Notes: generated by a model from the letters alone, not told the origin. 14,375 nt of DNA from Aquificota bacterium (GCA_024280065.1 JAJRQX010000109.1:1-14375), one strand, 5' to 3'. Positions 1-7,021 are shown, counted from the stretch's first letter. Numbers and translations: made by a program.

Positions 1-1007
1 CCGAAGTGTCCCGACTCCTCAAGGTATGTGTGAGCCTTCCCGCCCTCTTTGAGGTCAAACACCCTGTCCACAACGGGCTTCAGTTTTCCTTCTTCAAATA
101 GCCTGGTTATTCTGAAGAGGTTGTGTCCTCCGCCCATATAGACCCCGTGGAGGGTTATCTCCCTGACGAAGAGGTAGCGGATATCTATCCTGGCTTCGCT
201 TCCGGTTGTGGTTCCGAAGAAGACAAGCCTTCCCCCGCGTCTCAGACACTCAACGCTCTTCCAGAAGGTAGAGGTCCCGACATGGTCCATAACTATGTCA
301 ACACCTTCTCTGAATAACTCCCTGACCCTCTTCACCACGTCCTCTTTGTAGTGGTTTATTACAAGGTCTGCTCCAAGTTCCTTACACTTTCTGACTTTTT
401 CTTCATTCCCTGCGGTTGCTATAACGAACGCACCGAGGAGCTTTGCTATCTGTATACCCATGACACCGACTCCCGAGGACCCCGCCCATACGAGGACTCT
501 GTCTCCGGGCTTTATACCGCCTTTATCCACTAAGGCGTTCCAGACAGTAAGGGATGTAAGTGGGTAGCTTGAGGCTTCCTCAAAGGAGAGGTTTCTGGGT
601 TTGGGAATCAGGTTCCTCTCCGGGACCACAACAAACTCCGCATACCCCCCTTTGCTCCTGAGACCGAGTATGTCGTAATCCCTGCACAGGTTGTCCCTCC
701 CCGAAAGGCACATCTCACACACACCGCAGGAAAGACCGGGTATGATGATAACCTCGTCTCCTTCTTTGAAGTTCCTGACACCCGGTCCCACCCTGTCCAC
801 CACACCGCTCACGTCCGCTCCCAGGATATGCGGAAGCTCGGGTTTTACCGGTAAGGAACCTGTTCTTACCCATATGTCAAGGTGGTTCAGGGCTACCGCC
901 TTAACCCTTACCCTCACCTGACCTTCCTTCGGCTCTGGGTCGGGGAAGTCCTCCACGTATTTAAGGTTTTCGGGTCCTCCGAACCTTTCAAGTACTAAAG
1001 CCTTCAT
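1..1007 (-). CDS. MDR-family zinc-binding dehydrogenase / quinone-oxidoreductase-like (3' end beyond window)
   Basis: Medium-chain dehydrogenase/reductase, probably an NAD(P)H-dependent oxidoreductase of the cytoplasm; the substrate cannot be read from sequence. The frame is open from an ATG at 1007 to the left edge, giving 335 codons with the C-terminus missing. The GroES-like domain holds a structural-zinc lobe with Cys94, Cys97, Cys100 and Cys108 in classical spacing. The usual catalytic-zinc positions are not conserved: NHLD (41-44) replaces the Cys motif and GADVSG (63-68) replaces GHExxG. A Rossmann fold follows, with the nucleotide loop AGSSGVGVMG at 175-184. This pattern fits the COG0604 type with only structural zinc rather than a classical alcohol dehydrogenase. 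The start is supported by AAGGAAGGG 8 nt upstream. The gene begins inside the last 20 bases of the preceding small gene, so the two are probably co-transcribed. Family certain, substrate unknown. Confidence 0.88.
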   Translation of the reverse strand, partial: MKALVLERFGGPENLKYVEDFPDPEPKEGQVRVRVKAVALNHLDIWVRTGSLPVKPELPHILGADVSGVVDRVGPGVRNFKEGDEVIIIPGLSCGVCEMCLSGRDNLCRDYDILGLRSKGGYAEFVVVPERNLIPKPRNLSFEEASSYPLTSLTVWNALVDKGGIKPGDRVLVWAGSSGVGVMGIQIAKLLGAFVIATAGNEEKVRKCKELGADLVINHYKEDVVKRVRELFREGVDIVMDHVGTSTFWKSVECLRRGGRLVFFGTTTGSEARIDIRYLFVREITLHGVYMGGGHNLFRITRLFEEGKLKPVVDRVFDLKEGGKAHTYLEESGHF

Positions 1008-1344
1008 CTCGGCAACCCTTCCTTCCTACCATCGTTTCAAGGACAGCTATTATCTTAGTCTTGCAGGGTGCGGGAGACTTGGTAAACACACCGAGGGCGT
1101 CTATAACCTTGTTCACATCGTCGGGTTTTGAGTTCCTTGCGAAGGTGTGGAGTGTTTCAAGAATACCCTCTATTTCAGATGAGATCCTTTTGTCGGAAAG
1201 GACCTCCTCAAGGCTCCTTCCATCCCTGAACCTCCTTAAGGCCTTCATACACTTGACTATCAGATCATCCCTGAACTCGGACCACTTGAGATCTGAAAAC
1301 TTCAGCACCACTTCAAGAAAAACCTCGTAAGGCGTCATCTCCAT
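988..1344 (-). CDS. Small helical protein of unknown function, coupled to epmA
   Basis: I do not recognise this protein of 118 aa (116 if it starts at the second Met, 1338). It is predicted largely alpha-helical, mixed in charge, without signal peptide or membrane segment, and has two Cys (near residues 32 and 93) plus one in the C-terminal tail. The start at 1338 forms an ATGA overlap with the epmA stop at 1335-1337, typical of translational coupling; the ATG at 1344 is 6 bases upstream in frame, and neither has a good Shine-Dalgarno. The 3' end overlaps the next gene by 20 bases. Overlaps on both sides, and better codon sense than its opposite-strand shadow, support it as a real gene. Function cannot be assigned; the position suggests only that it is made together with the EpmA-like enzyme. 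Confidence 0.72.
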   Translation of the reverse strand: MEMTPYEVFLEVVLKFSDLKWSEFRDDLIVKCMKALRRFRDGRSLEEVLSDKRISSEIEGILETLHTFARNSKPDDVNKVIDALGVFTKSPAPCKTKIIAVLETMVGRKGCRDEGFST

Positions 1345-2210
1345 AATTCTACATCATCAAGGCTCCCTGCTCCTACATACACCATGAAGAGCCGATCAAG
1401 ACCGATGGAACAGCCTGCACAGCCGGGCATGCTCTTATGGGCGTTTACAAACTCCTCGTCTACGGGGAGACCCGTCCTCTTTGCCTCCCTTTCAAGCCTT
1501 CTCCTTACCTCCTTCATGTCAGTTTCCTCAGTCCATCCGTTGGCTATCTCCACACTTCCTATGAACAGCTCAAACCTTTCCGCGTATCCGCCTCTGACCT
1601 TAGCGAGGGCTGATACCCTCTTCGGGAACATGGTGATGAAGGTGGGGGGCTCACCCTTCAGCTTATCCGCAAGGTCCACGTACGCCCTGTGAAACATGGT
1701 CTCCCAGTCATCCCCCTCCTCTATATGGTATCCGCAGGCTTCCATGTTGGTCCTCAGCTCAAGCTCGTCCTCGGAAAGGGGCAGATTCAGGTACCTCTCA
1801 AAGGCTTCTTCCACAGTAAGCACCTGGAAACTGCTCACCCCCATAAGGAAATTAATCAGGTCCTTTATCTCATCTATTAGATACCTGTAGTCCGCTCCCA
1901 CCCTGTACCACTCAAGCATGTGGAACTCAACCCTGTGTAATTTCCCGTGTTCGTTGTTCCTGAAGCACTTGGCTATCTGGTATATATGCCTCCTGTACTT
2001 TGCGAGGATCTTCTTCATAGTGTACTCCGGGGAAGTCTGGAGCCACATAGTTCTTTCCTCACCCCTTATCTTGACGTTCACGCTGACCGGCTCTATGTTC
2101 GGGTCAAGGTTCGGGAACTCTAAAAGGATAGGTGTTGAAACCTCAAGGTATCCCCTGGACCTGAAGAAGCTCCTCACTTTACGGATAAAATCATCCCAGA
2201 CATCTATCAC
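1335..2210 (-). CDS. epmA: EF-P--(R)-beta-lysine ligase-like EpmA/GenX (class II lysyl-tRNA synthetase homologue)
   Basis: EpmA (PoxA/GenX/YjeA) is a truncated class II LysRS paralogue; in E. coli it activates (R)-beta-lysine and attaches it to a lysine of elongation factor P, helping ribosomes through polyproline. The 291 aa protein has only the catalytic core and no N-terminal anticodon-binding domain. Visible landmarks are SPEYTMKK (60-67), motif 2 with CFRNNE (82-87) running into EFHMLEWYR (95-103), the EIANGWTEETD segment (221-231), and motif 3 GLDRLFM (270-276). These match E. coli EpmA better than full LysRS. It is about 30 aa shorter than the E. coli protein at the two ends combined. 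The start is GTG at 2210; another in-frame GTG at 2177 is possible, and neither has a clear ribosome binding site. No epmB or efp gene lies in the window, so the modification pathway is inferred. Confidence 0.87.
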   Translation of the reverse strand: MIDVWDDFIRKVRSFFRSRGYLEVSTPILLEFPNLDPNIEPVSVNVKIRGEERTMWLQTSPEYTMKKILAKYRRHIYQIAKCFRNNEHGKLHRVEFHMLEWYRVGADYRYLIDEIKDLINFLMGVSSFQVLTVEEAFERYLNLPLSEDELELRTNMEACGYHIEEGDDWETMFHRAYVDLADKLKGEPPTFITMFPKRVSALAKVRGGYAERFELFIGSVEIANGWTEETDMKEVRRRLEREAKRTGLPVDEEFVNAHKSMPGCAGCSIGLDRLFMVYVGAGSLDDVELWR

Positions 2211-2228
2211 GTTTATATAATCTACTAC
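2211..2228. promoter_or_regulatory. 18-bp divergent promoter region between epmA and the cupin gene
   Basis: Only 18 bases separate two divergent start codons. A perfect TATAAT lies at 2216-2221 on the plus strand, 7 bases before the cupin ATG, so transcription would start at or very near the ATG. On the minus strand TATATA/TATAAA boxes lie within a few bases of the epmA GTG. The core TTATATAA is self-complementary, so one AT-rich element could serve both directions. No good -35 box is seen for either gene. The promoter call is inference from motifs. Confidence 0.5.
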
Positions 2229-2519
2229 ATGGGTGTCAGGTTTGAGTCCACAGGTATAAAGGATGAGGAGAGGGTAAAGGAGATCCTGAAGTCAAAGGGC
2301 TTTTCGGTCTACACCTGGTCGGACCCCCCCGGGACCTACTACCCCACCCATACACATCCTGACAGGGAGGTAAGGTGGGTCATTGAAGGGGAGGTGATTA
2401 TAGGTGTTGAAGGTAACGAGATACATCTCAAGGAGGGGGACATGGTTGAGCTTGATCCCAACACACCCCACTGGGCCAGGACGGAAAAAGGGGTAAGGTA
2501 CGTCTGCGGGTCAAAGTAA
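2229..2519 (+). CDS. Small single-domain cupin, metal-binding
   Basis: A 96 aa cytoplasmic cupin, one beta-barrel. Cupin motif 1 is fully conserved: Gly35, His41, His43, Glu47 and Gly54 with exact G(X)5HXH(X)3E(X)6G spacing. Motif 2 gives His81 in DPNTPHW (76-82). The three His and one Glu form the usual mononuclear metal site (Fe, Mn, Ni or Zn cannot be told apart). The substrate is unknown; similar stand-alone cupins are dioxygenases, isomerases or sensors. The ATG has no Shine-Dalgarno and sits 7 bases after TATAAT, so the mRNA may be leaderless. The stop overlaps the next start (TAATG), linking it to the YchF gene in one operon. Confidence 0.85.
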   Translation: MGVRFESTGIKDEERVKEILKSKGFSVYTWSDPPGTYYPTHTHPDREVRWVIEGEVIIGVEGNEIHLKEGDMVELDPNTPHWARTEKGVRYVCGSK

Positions 2520-3631
2520 TGGGTTTTAAGCTGGGTATAGTAGGCCTCCCGAACGTAGGTAAATCAACACTCTTTAATGCCCTTATAAGATCCGCCAAGG
2601 CACAGGTAGCAAACTACCCGTTCACGACCATAGACCCTAACGTTGGGAAGGTTCCCGTCCCCGACAGGAGGCTCAGGGTGATCGCGGAGAGGGAGGGATC
2701 CGAGAAGACAACACCTACCTTCATAGAGTTCGTTGACATAGCAGGCCTGGTAAGGGGCGCGAGCAGAGGGGAAGGTCTGGGGAACCGATTCCTCGCCCAC
2801 ATAAGGGAGGTGGATACGATAGCTATGGTGGTAAGGTGTTTTGAAAAGGAGGATGTCCCCCACGTTGAGGGAAGCATAGACCCAGTCAGGGATGTTCAGA
2901 CCGTTGACCTTGAGCTCATCATGAAGGACCTTGAGACCGTAAAAGCAAGGAGATCGAGGGTTGAAAAGGTAGCAAAGACAGGAAACAGGAATGCCAGGGA
3001 GGAGCTTGAGCACCTGGAAGCCATAGAGGGGATCCTTGAAAATCTTGAGCCCCTGAGAAAACGACAGGACGAACTCCCAGAGGATACACTGAACTACGCA
3101 AGAGGTGTTCTCTTTCTCCTGACCGTAAAGCCCGTTCTCTACGTGGCAAATATATCCGAGGAGGACCTCCCGGGAGGTGAGGGTAACCAGTGTGTAAAGA
3201 GCCTGAAGAAACTCGCTTCGGAGGAAGGTAGCCCTCTTGTGGTTATATGTGCGGACCTTGAGTTCCAGATGGCGGATCTTGATGAGGAGGAAGCGAAAGA
3301 GCTCCTGGCAGCCTACAACCTTGAAGAGCCGGGACTCAACAGGGTTATCAGGGAGGGCTACAGGCTCCTTGACCTAATAACCTTTTTCACCACTAACGAA
3401 AGAGAAACCAGAGCCTGGTCCATCAGAAGGGGGACAAAAGCACCACAGGCCGCAGGTAAAGTCCATACGGACATGGAGAGGGGATTCATAGCGGCGGAGG
3501 TTATAAACTTTGAAGATTACGTAAAGGTCAGCTCCCTTGCGGAGGCTAAGGAAAAAGGCCTTGTCCGTCTTGAGGGAAGGGATTATGAGGTCAGGGACGG
3601 GGATATAATCTACTTCAGGTTTAAAACGTGA
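2519..3631 (+). CDS. ychF: Redox-linked P-loop ATPase YchF (OLA1/Obg family)
   Basis: Full-length YchF, 370 aa (E. coli 363 aa), a cytosolic ATP-hydrolysing member of the Obg GTPase group that binds ribosomes and is implicated in oxidative-stress and translation control. G1 is GLPNVGKST (9-17); the switch region includes YPFTTIDP (33-40); G3 is DIAGLVRGA (73-81); the G4 position reads NISEED (211-216), the altered motif that explains the preference for ATP over GTP in this family. A coiled-coil insert lies at about 130-185. The C-terminal TGS domain (about 285-368) includes the conserved segment APQAAGKVHTD. The start overlaps the cupin stop by one base and has no clear Shine-Dalgarno, so it probably depends on translational coupling. 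A ferritin-like gene follows after 10 bases. Orthology is clear. Confidence 0.97.
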   Translation: MGFKLGIVGLPNVGKSTLFNALIRSAKAQVANYPFTTIDPNVGKVPVPDRRLRVIAEREGSEKTTPTFIEFVDIAGLVRGASRGEGLGNRFLAHIREVDTIAMVVRCFEKEDVPHVEGSIDPVRDVQTVDLELIMKDLETVKARRSRVEKVAKTGNRNAREELEHLEAIEGILENLEPLRKRQDELPEDTLNYARGVLFLLTVKPVLYVANISEEDLPGGEGNQCVKSLKKLASEEGSPLVVICADLEFQMADLDEEEAKELLAAYNLEEPGLNRVIREGYRLLDLITFFTTNERETRAWSIRRGTKAPQAAGKVHTDMERGFIAAEVINFEDYVKVSSLAEAKEKGLVRLEGRDYEVRDGDIIYFRFKT

Positions 3632-3641
3632 GGAGGTTGCT

Positions 3642-4526
3642 ATGAAAAGGTCCGAGCTGATCGCTATCCTGCTTCATAATGTAGCTTTGGAGCACTCAGC
3701 CATAGTTCAGTACCTCTACCAGGTGTTCCTAATAAAGGACCATGAGGTAAGGGAAGAGGTAGAGAAGATAGCGAGGGAGGAGATGAGACACCTCAAGTGG
3801 TTCGCTCAGAAGGTTGTTCAGATAGGGGGCGAGGTAACCCTGGACAGGATTGAGGAGGCGATAGACCTAACAGCGGACACACTGAGAAAGATGATAGAGG
3901 CAGACATATCCGCGGAAGAGCTCGCCATAAAGACCTATTCTGAACAGCTTGAACTTGTAAAAGACGACTCTGTAAAGAGACTACTCGAAAGGGTCATAGG
4001 GGACGAGCAACACCACAGGGAAGAGTTTAATGGTCTACTCGGTAAGGTTGAGGACGAGGAGAACCCGCTGAACGGAGAAGTTGAGGACAAGAAGACAGCA
4101 GCTGTTCTTAACGACCTCCTCAGGGAGGAGTACAGTGTTGTGCTTAAGTATCTTAAAGCCTTCTTCCATTCAAAGAACTGCGAATACAGAGATATAATGC
4201 TTGACCTTGCCATAGAGAGCATGGTCCATATGGGGGACCTTGGCGAAAAGATAGGCGAGCTTGGAGGGAAACCGGACCTGAGTAAAGTTGAAGTGGAGAT
4301 CACCGACAACCTGTCCTTGCCCCAGCAGGTTATGGAAAACATAGTTTACGAGGAAGCCTCAAGAGACAGATATTTGGAAGAAAGCGGCCTTAATCACAGA
4401 GATGATGTGAAGAAGCTCCTTTCAAAGATAAGGCATCAGGAGGAATACCATCACAGTAGACTGAAAGAGTTCCTTGGCAGGATTCACAGGCTGACGGTTG
4501 GCAGACCGACTGAAGATGAGGACTGA
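3642..4526 (+). CDS. Tandem (two-domain) ferritin-like / erythrin-type diiron protein
   Basis: A 294 aa soluble protein made of two homologous ferritin-like four-helix units joined by an acidic linker (about 136-151). Domain 1 (about 5-135) has a full set of carboxylate/His ligands: Glu17, Glu47xxHis50, Glu92/93, Glu122 and His125. Domain 2 (about 152-280) aligns with Glu163, His196, Glu237/238, Glu267 and His270, but Ser193 sits where Glu47 is in domain 1; neighbouring Glu192 could compensate. There is no rubredoxin domain, so it is not a classical rubrerythrin. Likely roles are iron handling or peroxide reduction; the exact activity is inference. The start is well set: GAGGAGG lies 5 bases before the ATG, 10 bases after ychF. 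It is the last gene of the cupin-ychF block and is followed by a new promoter. Confidence 0.85.
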   Translation: MKRSELIAILLHNVALEHSAIVQYLYQVFLIKDHEVREEVEKIAREEMRHLKWFAQKVVQIGGEVTLDRIEEAIDLTADTLRKMIEADISAEELAIKTYSEQLELVKDDSVKRLLERVIGDEQHHREEFNGLLGKVEDEENPLNGEVEDKKTAAVLNDLLREEYSVVLKYLKAFFHSKNCEYRDIMLDLAIESMVHMGDLGEKIGELGGKPDLSKVEVEITDNLSLPQQVMENIVYEEASRDRYLEESGLNHRDDVKKLLSKIRHQEEYHHSRLKEFLGRIHRLTVGRPTEDED

Positions 4527-4546
4527 GGGAGATCACCCGATCCGTG

Positions 4547-4574
4547 TTGACTTTTAAGGATATTAGAATATTCT
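4547..4574 (+). promoter_or_regulatory. Sigma70-type promoter of the efflux operon
   Basis: TTGACT at 4547-4552 (-35, 5 of 6 matches to TTGACA) is followed after 16 bases by TATTCT at 4569-4574 (-10). An alternative -10, TATATT at 4575-4580, would need a 22-base spacer. The region is the AT-rich gap between the ferritin-like gene and the TolC-family gene and ends in a strong Shine-Dalgarno (GGAGGAGGG, 4586-4594). Motif-based call. Confidence 0.6.
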
Positions 4575-4579
4575 TATAT
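4560..4579. promoter_or_regulatory. Imperfect 20-bp palindrome over the -10 box, candidate operator
   Basis: The core AGAATATTCT (4565-4574) is a perfect 10-bp palindrome. After one mismatched pair (4564/4575) four more flanking pairs match (4560-4563 with 4576-4579). The axis falls inside the predicted -10 box, where a dimeric TetR-, MarR- or ArsR-type repressor would block the efflux operon. AT-rich DNA yields some palindromes by chance, so this is a candidate only. No regulator gene is in the window. Confidence 0.45.
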
Positions 4580-4596
4580 TTTGATGGAGGAGGGAC

Positions 4597-5904
4597 ATGA
4601 ACCTCTTAATTATGCTCCTTCTTGTGAGTCTGTCCTTCGGGGAGGTACTCAGGCTAAAAGATTTCCTCAGGGATACACTTGAGGGCAACAGGGAGCTCAA
4701 CGCTCTTAGGGAAGACCTTTTAGCCTTGCAACAGGAAGCCGAGGCTGCGGGTCGTGACCTCCTGCCGTCCGTCGTCTTTGAGGAGAGGTTCCTGAGGACA
4801 GACATCCCGGCTCAGGTTCTGTTTGTAAAGCTCAACCAGGAGAGGATATCCGCATCGGACTTATCCCCCTCCGTCCTCAACAACCCAGACCCGGTGTCCA
4901 ACTTTGAAACCTCCCTGAGACTGGAGGTTCCTATATGGATGGGAGGTGGCCTGAGGGCGAGAAGGGATATTAAAGCTCTTGAGGTGGAGGTGGAAAAGCT
5001 GAGATACAGGTTTGCTGAGGAGAGGATCCTGCTGGAAGCTTACGAGACCTTCATAAACGCCTCATTTCTCAGAGAGGCTGTGAGTGTAGCTATGAAAAAC
5101 CTTGATGATGCTAAGGAACACCTGAAGATAGCGGAAGCCCTGTACAGGACAGGTGTCGCCCTTCTTTCGGATGTTTTAAGGGCGAAGGTCAGGGTTGCTA
5201 AGGCTGAGGAAGGATTGAAGGACGCGGAGAGACGCTACAGGGACTCCCTGGAAGCGATGGCCCTGCTATCGGGCAGGGACTACTCCCGTCTCACACCGGA
5301 ACCCCTCGGTGAGTGCCCGCCCCTTCCGGAGGATCTGATCGTACGGGCTATTGAGAACAGACCTGACCTTAAAGCCCTCAGGAAAACCCTCAGACTTATA
5401 GACACAAGAAGGTCCTTAAAGATGTCCGAGATTATGCCCTCCCTTACAGCTTTTGCTTCCTACACCCTGTACGACAGAGACACACCCTTTGGCTCTGAAG
5501 GGAACGGCTATTCCTTTGGGCTTAGCCTTACCCTGAGGCTGAACATGGGCCTGAGCACCATAAAGAAGATGAAGAGCGAGGACCACAGGAGGAGGGCCCT
5601 TCTCCAAAGGATAGACCATCTGAAGGAAAGAATCGGTTACGAGGTCAGGAAGGCGGTAAGGGAGTATGAGGCTTCCCTCGCAATACTGAGCTCTGCCAAA
5701 AGAAGGCTTGAGGAGGCGGAAGAGACAGTAAGGATAATAAAGCTCAGATACAAAAACGGCCTCGCTCGTATGGTGGACCTGATAGATGCCCAGACCCAGC
5801 TTGAGATGGCGAGGCTCGATCACCTTGAAGCCCTCAGGAGATGTCATATAAGCTACGCAAAGGCTCTGTTTTCAGCCGGTCTTATCAGGGAGGTGCTGAG
5901 ATGA
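4597..5904 (+). CDS. TolC-family outer membrane efflux channel
   Basis: Outer membrane factor of a tripartite pump, 435 aa. It begins with a short signal peptide (about 1-15, hydrophobic and ending in SFG), then shows the long heptad-rich helices of the periplasmic tunnel in two repeats (about 20-225 and 240-430). The segment VPIWMGGGLRARRD (111-124) is the conserved strand-to-helix turn typical of TolC/CzcC-type proteins, and its second-repeat counterpart is the NMGLSTIKK segment. Three such chains would form a beta-barrel with a periplasmic alpha-barrel. The start is supported by GGAGGAGGG 2-3 bases before the ATG. The adaptor start overlaps the stop (ATGA), so this is the first gene of the efflux operon. 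The exported substrate cannot be read from this subunit. Confidence 0.93.
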   Translation: MNLLIMLLLVSLSFGEVLRLKDFLRDTLEGNRELNALREDLLALQQEAEAAGRDLLPSVVFEERFLRTDIPAQVLFVKLNQERISASDLSPSVLNNPDPVSNFETSLRLEVPIWMGGGLRARRDIKALEVEVEKLRYRFAEERILLEAYETFINASFLREAVSVAMKNLDDAKEHLKIAEALYRTGVALLSDVLRAKVRVAKAEEGLKDAERRYRDSLEAMALLSGRDYSRLTPEPLGECPPLPEDLIVRAIENRPDLKALRKTLRLIDTRRSLKMSEIMPSLTAFASYTLYDRDTPFGSEGNGYSFGLSLTLRLNMGLSTIKKMKSEDHRRRALLQRIDHLKERIGYEVRKAVREYEASLAILSSAKRRLEEAEETVRIIKLRYKNGLARMVDLIDAQTQLEMARLDHLEALRRCHISYAKALFSAGLIREVLR

Positions 5905-7019
5905 GAACCCTCGTGAAGTATCTGGTCTTCCTGATACTCCCGATAACTCTGGTTATAGTCTGGCTCTCAGGAGCTTTTCACCCCAAGATATCGGCGAAAG
6001 AGACCGTACCTGAAACCAAGACAATAACAGGTCTTGAGATAGGAAGGGTGGAGGTCTTGGATAGGACCTACATATCTCTGACCGGGACCATAGTTGCGGA
6101 GGAGAGGGTGGAACTCTCAACCAGAAGGACAGGGTATGTGGTTTACATCGGAGCTAAGGAGGGAGATCGGGTCAAGGAGAATCAGGTTCTCCTCAGGATA
6201 GACCCGGTGGATGTCAAAGCCAGGGTTGAGGAGGCGGAGAACAGGGTCAGACAAGCGGAGGAAGCTTACGAGGCTGCCTCCGCAAGGTACAGGGTGGCTG
6301 AGAAAACATACCTCAGGTTCAAAAAGCTTCTTAAGGAAGGGGCTGTAACCCGTCAGGAGTTTGATGAGGTAGAGGCGAGGTTCCTGGAAGCTAAGGCCAA
6401 CCTTGAATCCGCCAGGATCCGCGTAGAGATAGCCAGGAAGAGACTCTCCTCCGCCAAGTCAGAGGTCAAATACGCGGAGATAAGAGCTCCCTTCGACGGC
6501 TACGTGGTTGAGAGAAGGGTTGACAGGGGAGATCTTGCTGTTCCCGGAGAGGCGTTGATGGTGGTTGAGAGAAGTTCTTACCGTGTCAGGGTGGACGTTC
6601 CGGAGGAGTTCACAGGACGCATACGTTTAGGGGACCATATCAAAGTAAAGGTTGATGTCCTCGGGAAGGTCTTTTCCGCGGAGGTTATAGAGATAGAACC
6701 CTACGTGGACCCGGAGACACGAACCTTCAGGGTTGAGGCAAGGATAAAGGGTAAAGGTGTAAGGAGCGGTATGTTTGCAAGGGTCTTCATACCTAAGGAG
6801 GAGAGGATCGTTGTTGTACCGGAGAGTGCCCTTTACAGGAGGTGGGACTTCGTAGGAGTATGGGTGGTTGAGGAGGATGGCACCCTCAGGCTCAGGTTCG
6901 TCAGGACAGGAAGGCGATTTGAAGGATGGGTTGAGATACTTTCCGGTCTTAAAGGAGATGAGAGGATAGTAGTCAGAGGTGTTGAAAGGGCCTGCGAAGG
7001 GTGCAGGGTGGGAGGCTGA
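5901..7019 (+). CDS. RND efflux periplasmic adaptor (membrane fusion protein, HlyD/AcrA type)
   Basis: Links the inner-membrane RND pump to the outer-membrane channel. Starting at 5901 the protein has 372 aa: an N-terminal membrane anchor or uncleaved signal (about 5-25), a lipoyl half-motif (TGYVVYIGAKEGDRV, about 74-88), a coiled-coil hairpin (about 105-190), the second lipoyl half (EIRAPFDGYVVERRV, about 193-207), a beta-barrel and a membrane-proximal domain. The start at 5901 is chosen over an upstream in-frame ATG because it has GGGAGGTG 5 bases before it and makes a standard ATGA overlap with the TolC-family stop. No lipobox Cys is present, so it is not a lipoprotein. The only two cysteines in the protein form a CEGC motif close to the C-terminus. 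Confidence 0.94.
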   Translation: MRTLVKYLVFLILPITLVIVWLSGAFHPKISAKETVPETKTITGLEIGRVEVLDRTYISLTGTIVAEERVELSTRRTGYVVYIGAKEGDRVKENQVLLRIDPVDVKARVEEAENRVRQAEEAYEAASARYRVAEKTYLRFKKLLKEGAVTRQEFDEVEARFLEAKANLESARIRVEIARKRLSSAKSEVKYAEIRAPFDGYVVERRVDRGDLAVPGEALMVVERSSYRVRVDVPEEFTGRIRLGDHIKVKVDVLGKVFSAEVIEIEPYVDPETRTFRVEARIKGKGVRSGMFARVFIPKEERIVVVPESALYRRWDFVGVWVVEEDGTLRLRFVRTGRRFEGWVEILSGLKGDERIVVRGVERACEGCRVGG

Positions 7020-7021
7020 CC

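Noticed and set aside
1335..2210. Full lysyl-tRNA synthetase (LysS)
   Set aside because: The anticodon-binding domain is missing, the length is 291 aa, and the core segments match EpmA/GenX.
2564..3013. Open frame of 149 codons, minus strand, inside ychF
   Set aside because: Mirror of the strongly conserved YchF sequence; nothing recognisable in the translation.
4527..4546. Possible terminator after the ferritin-like gene
   Set aside because: Only a GATC repeat with a 4-base stem is seen and no U tract follows; not enough to call.
5416..5847. Open frame of 143 codons, minus strand, inside the TolC-family gene
   Set aside because: Antisense of a well-supported coding region, no motifs and no ribosome binding site.
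5841..5900. 20-residue N-terminal extension of the adaptor
   Set aside because: It would lie inside the TolC-family gene, has no membrane-anchor character, and the ATG at 5901 has a strong ribosome binding site.
7001..7021. GTG start for the RND pump
   Set aside because: The ATG at 7022 matches the usual N-terminus just before TM1 and has GGGAGG upstream; the GTG lies in the adaptor gene.
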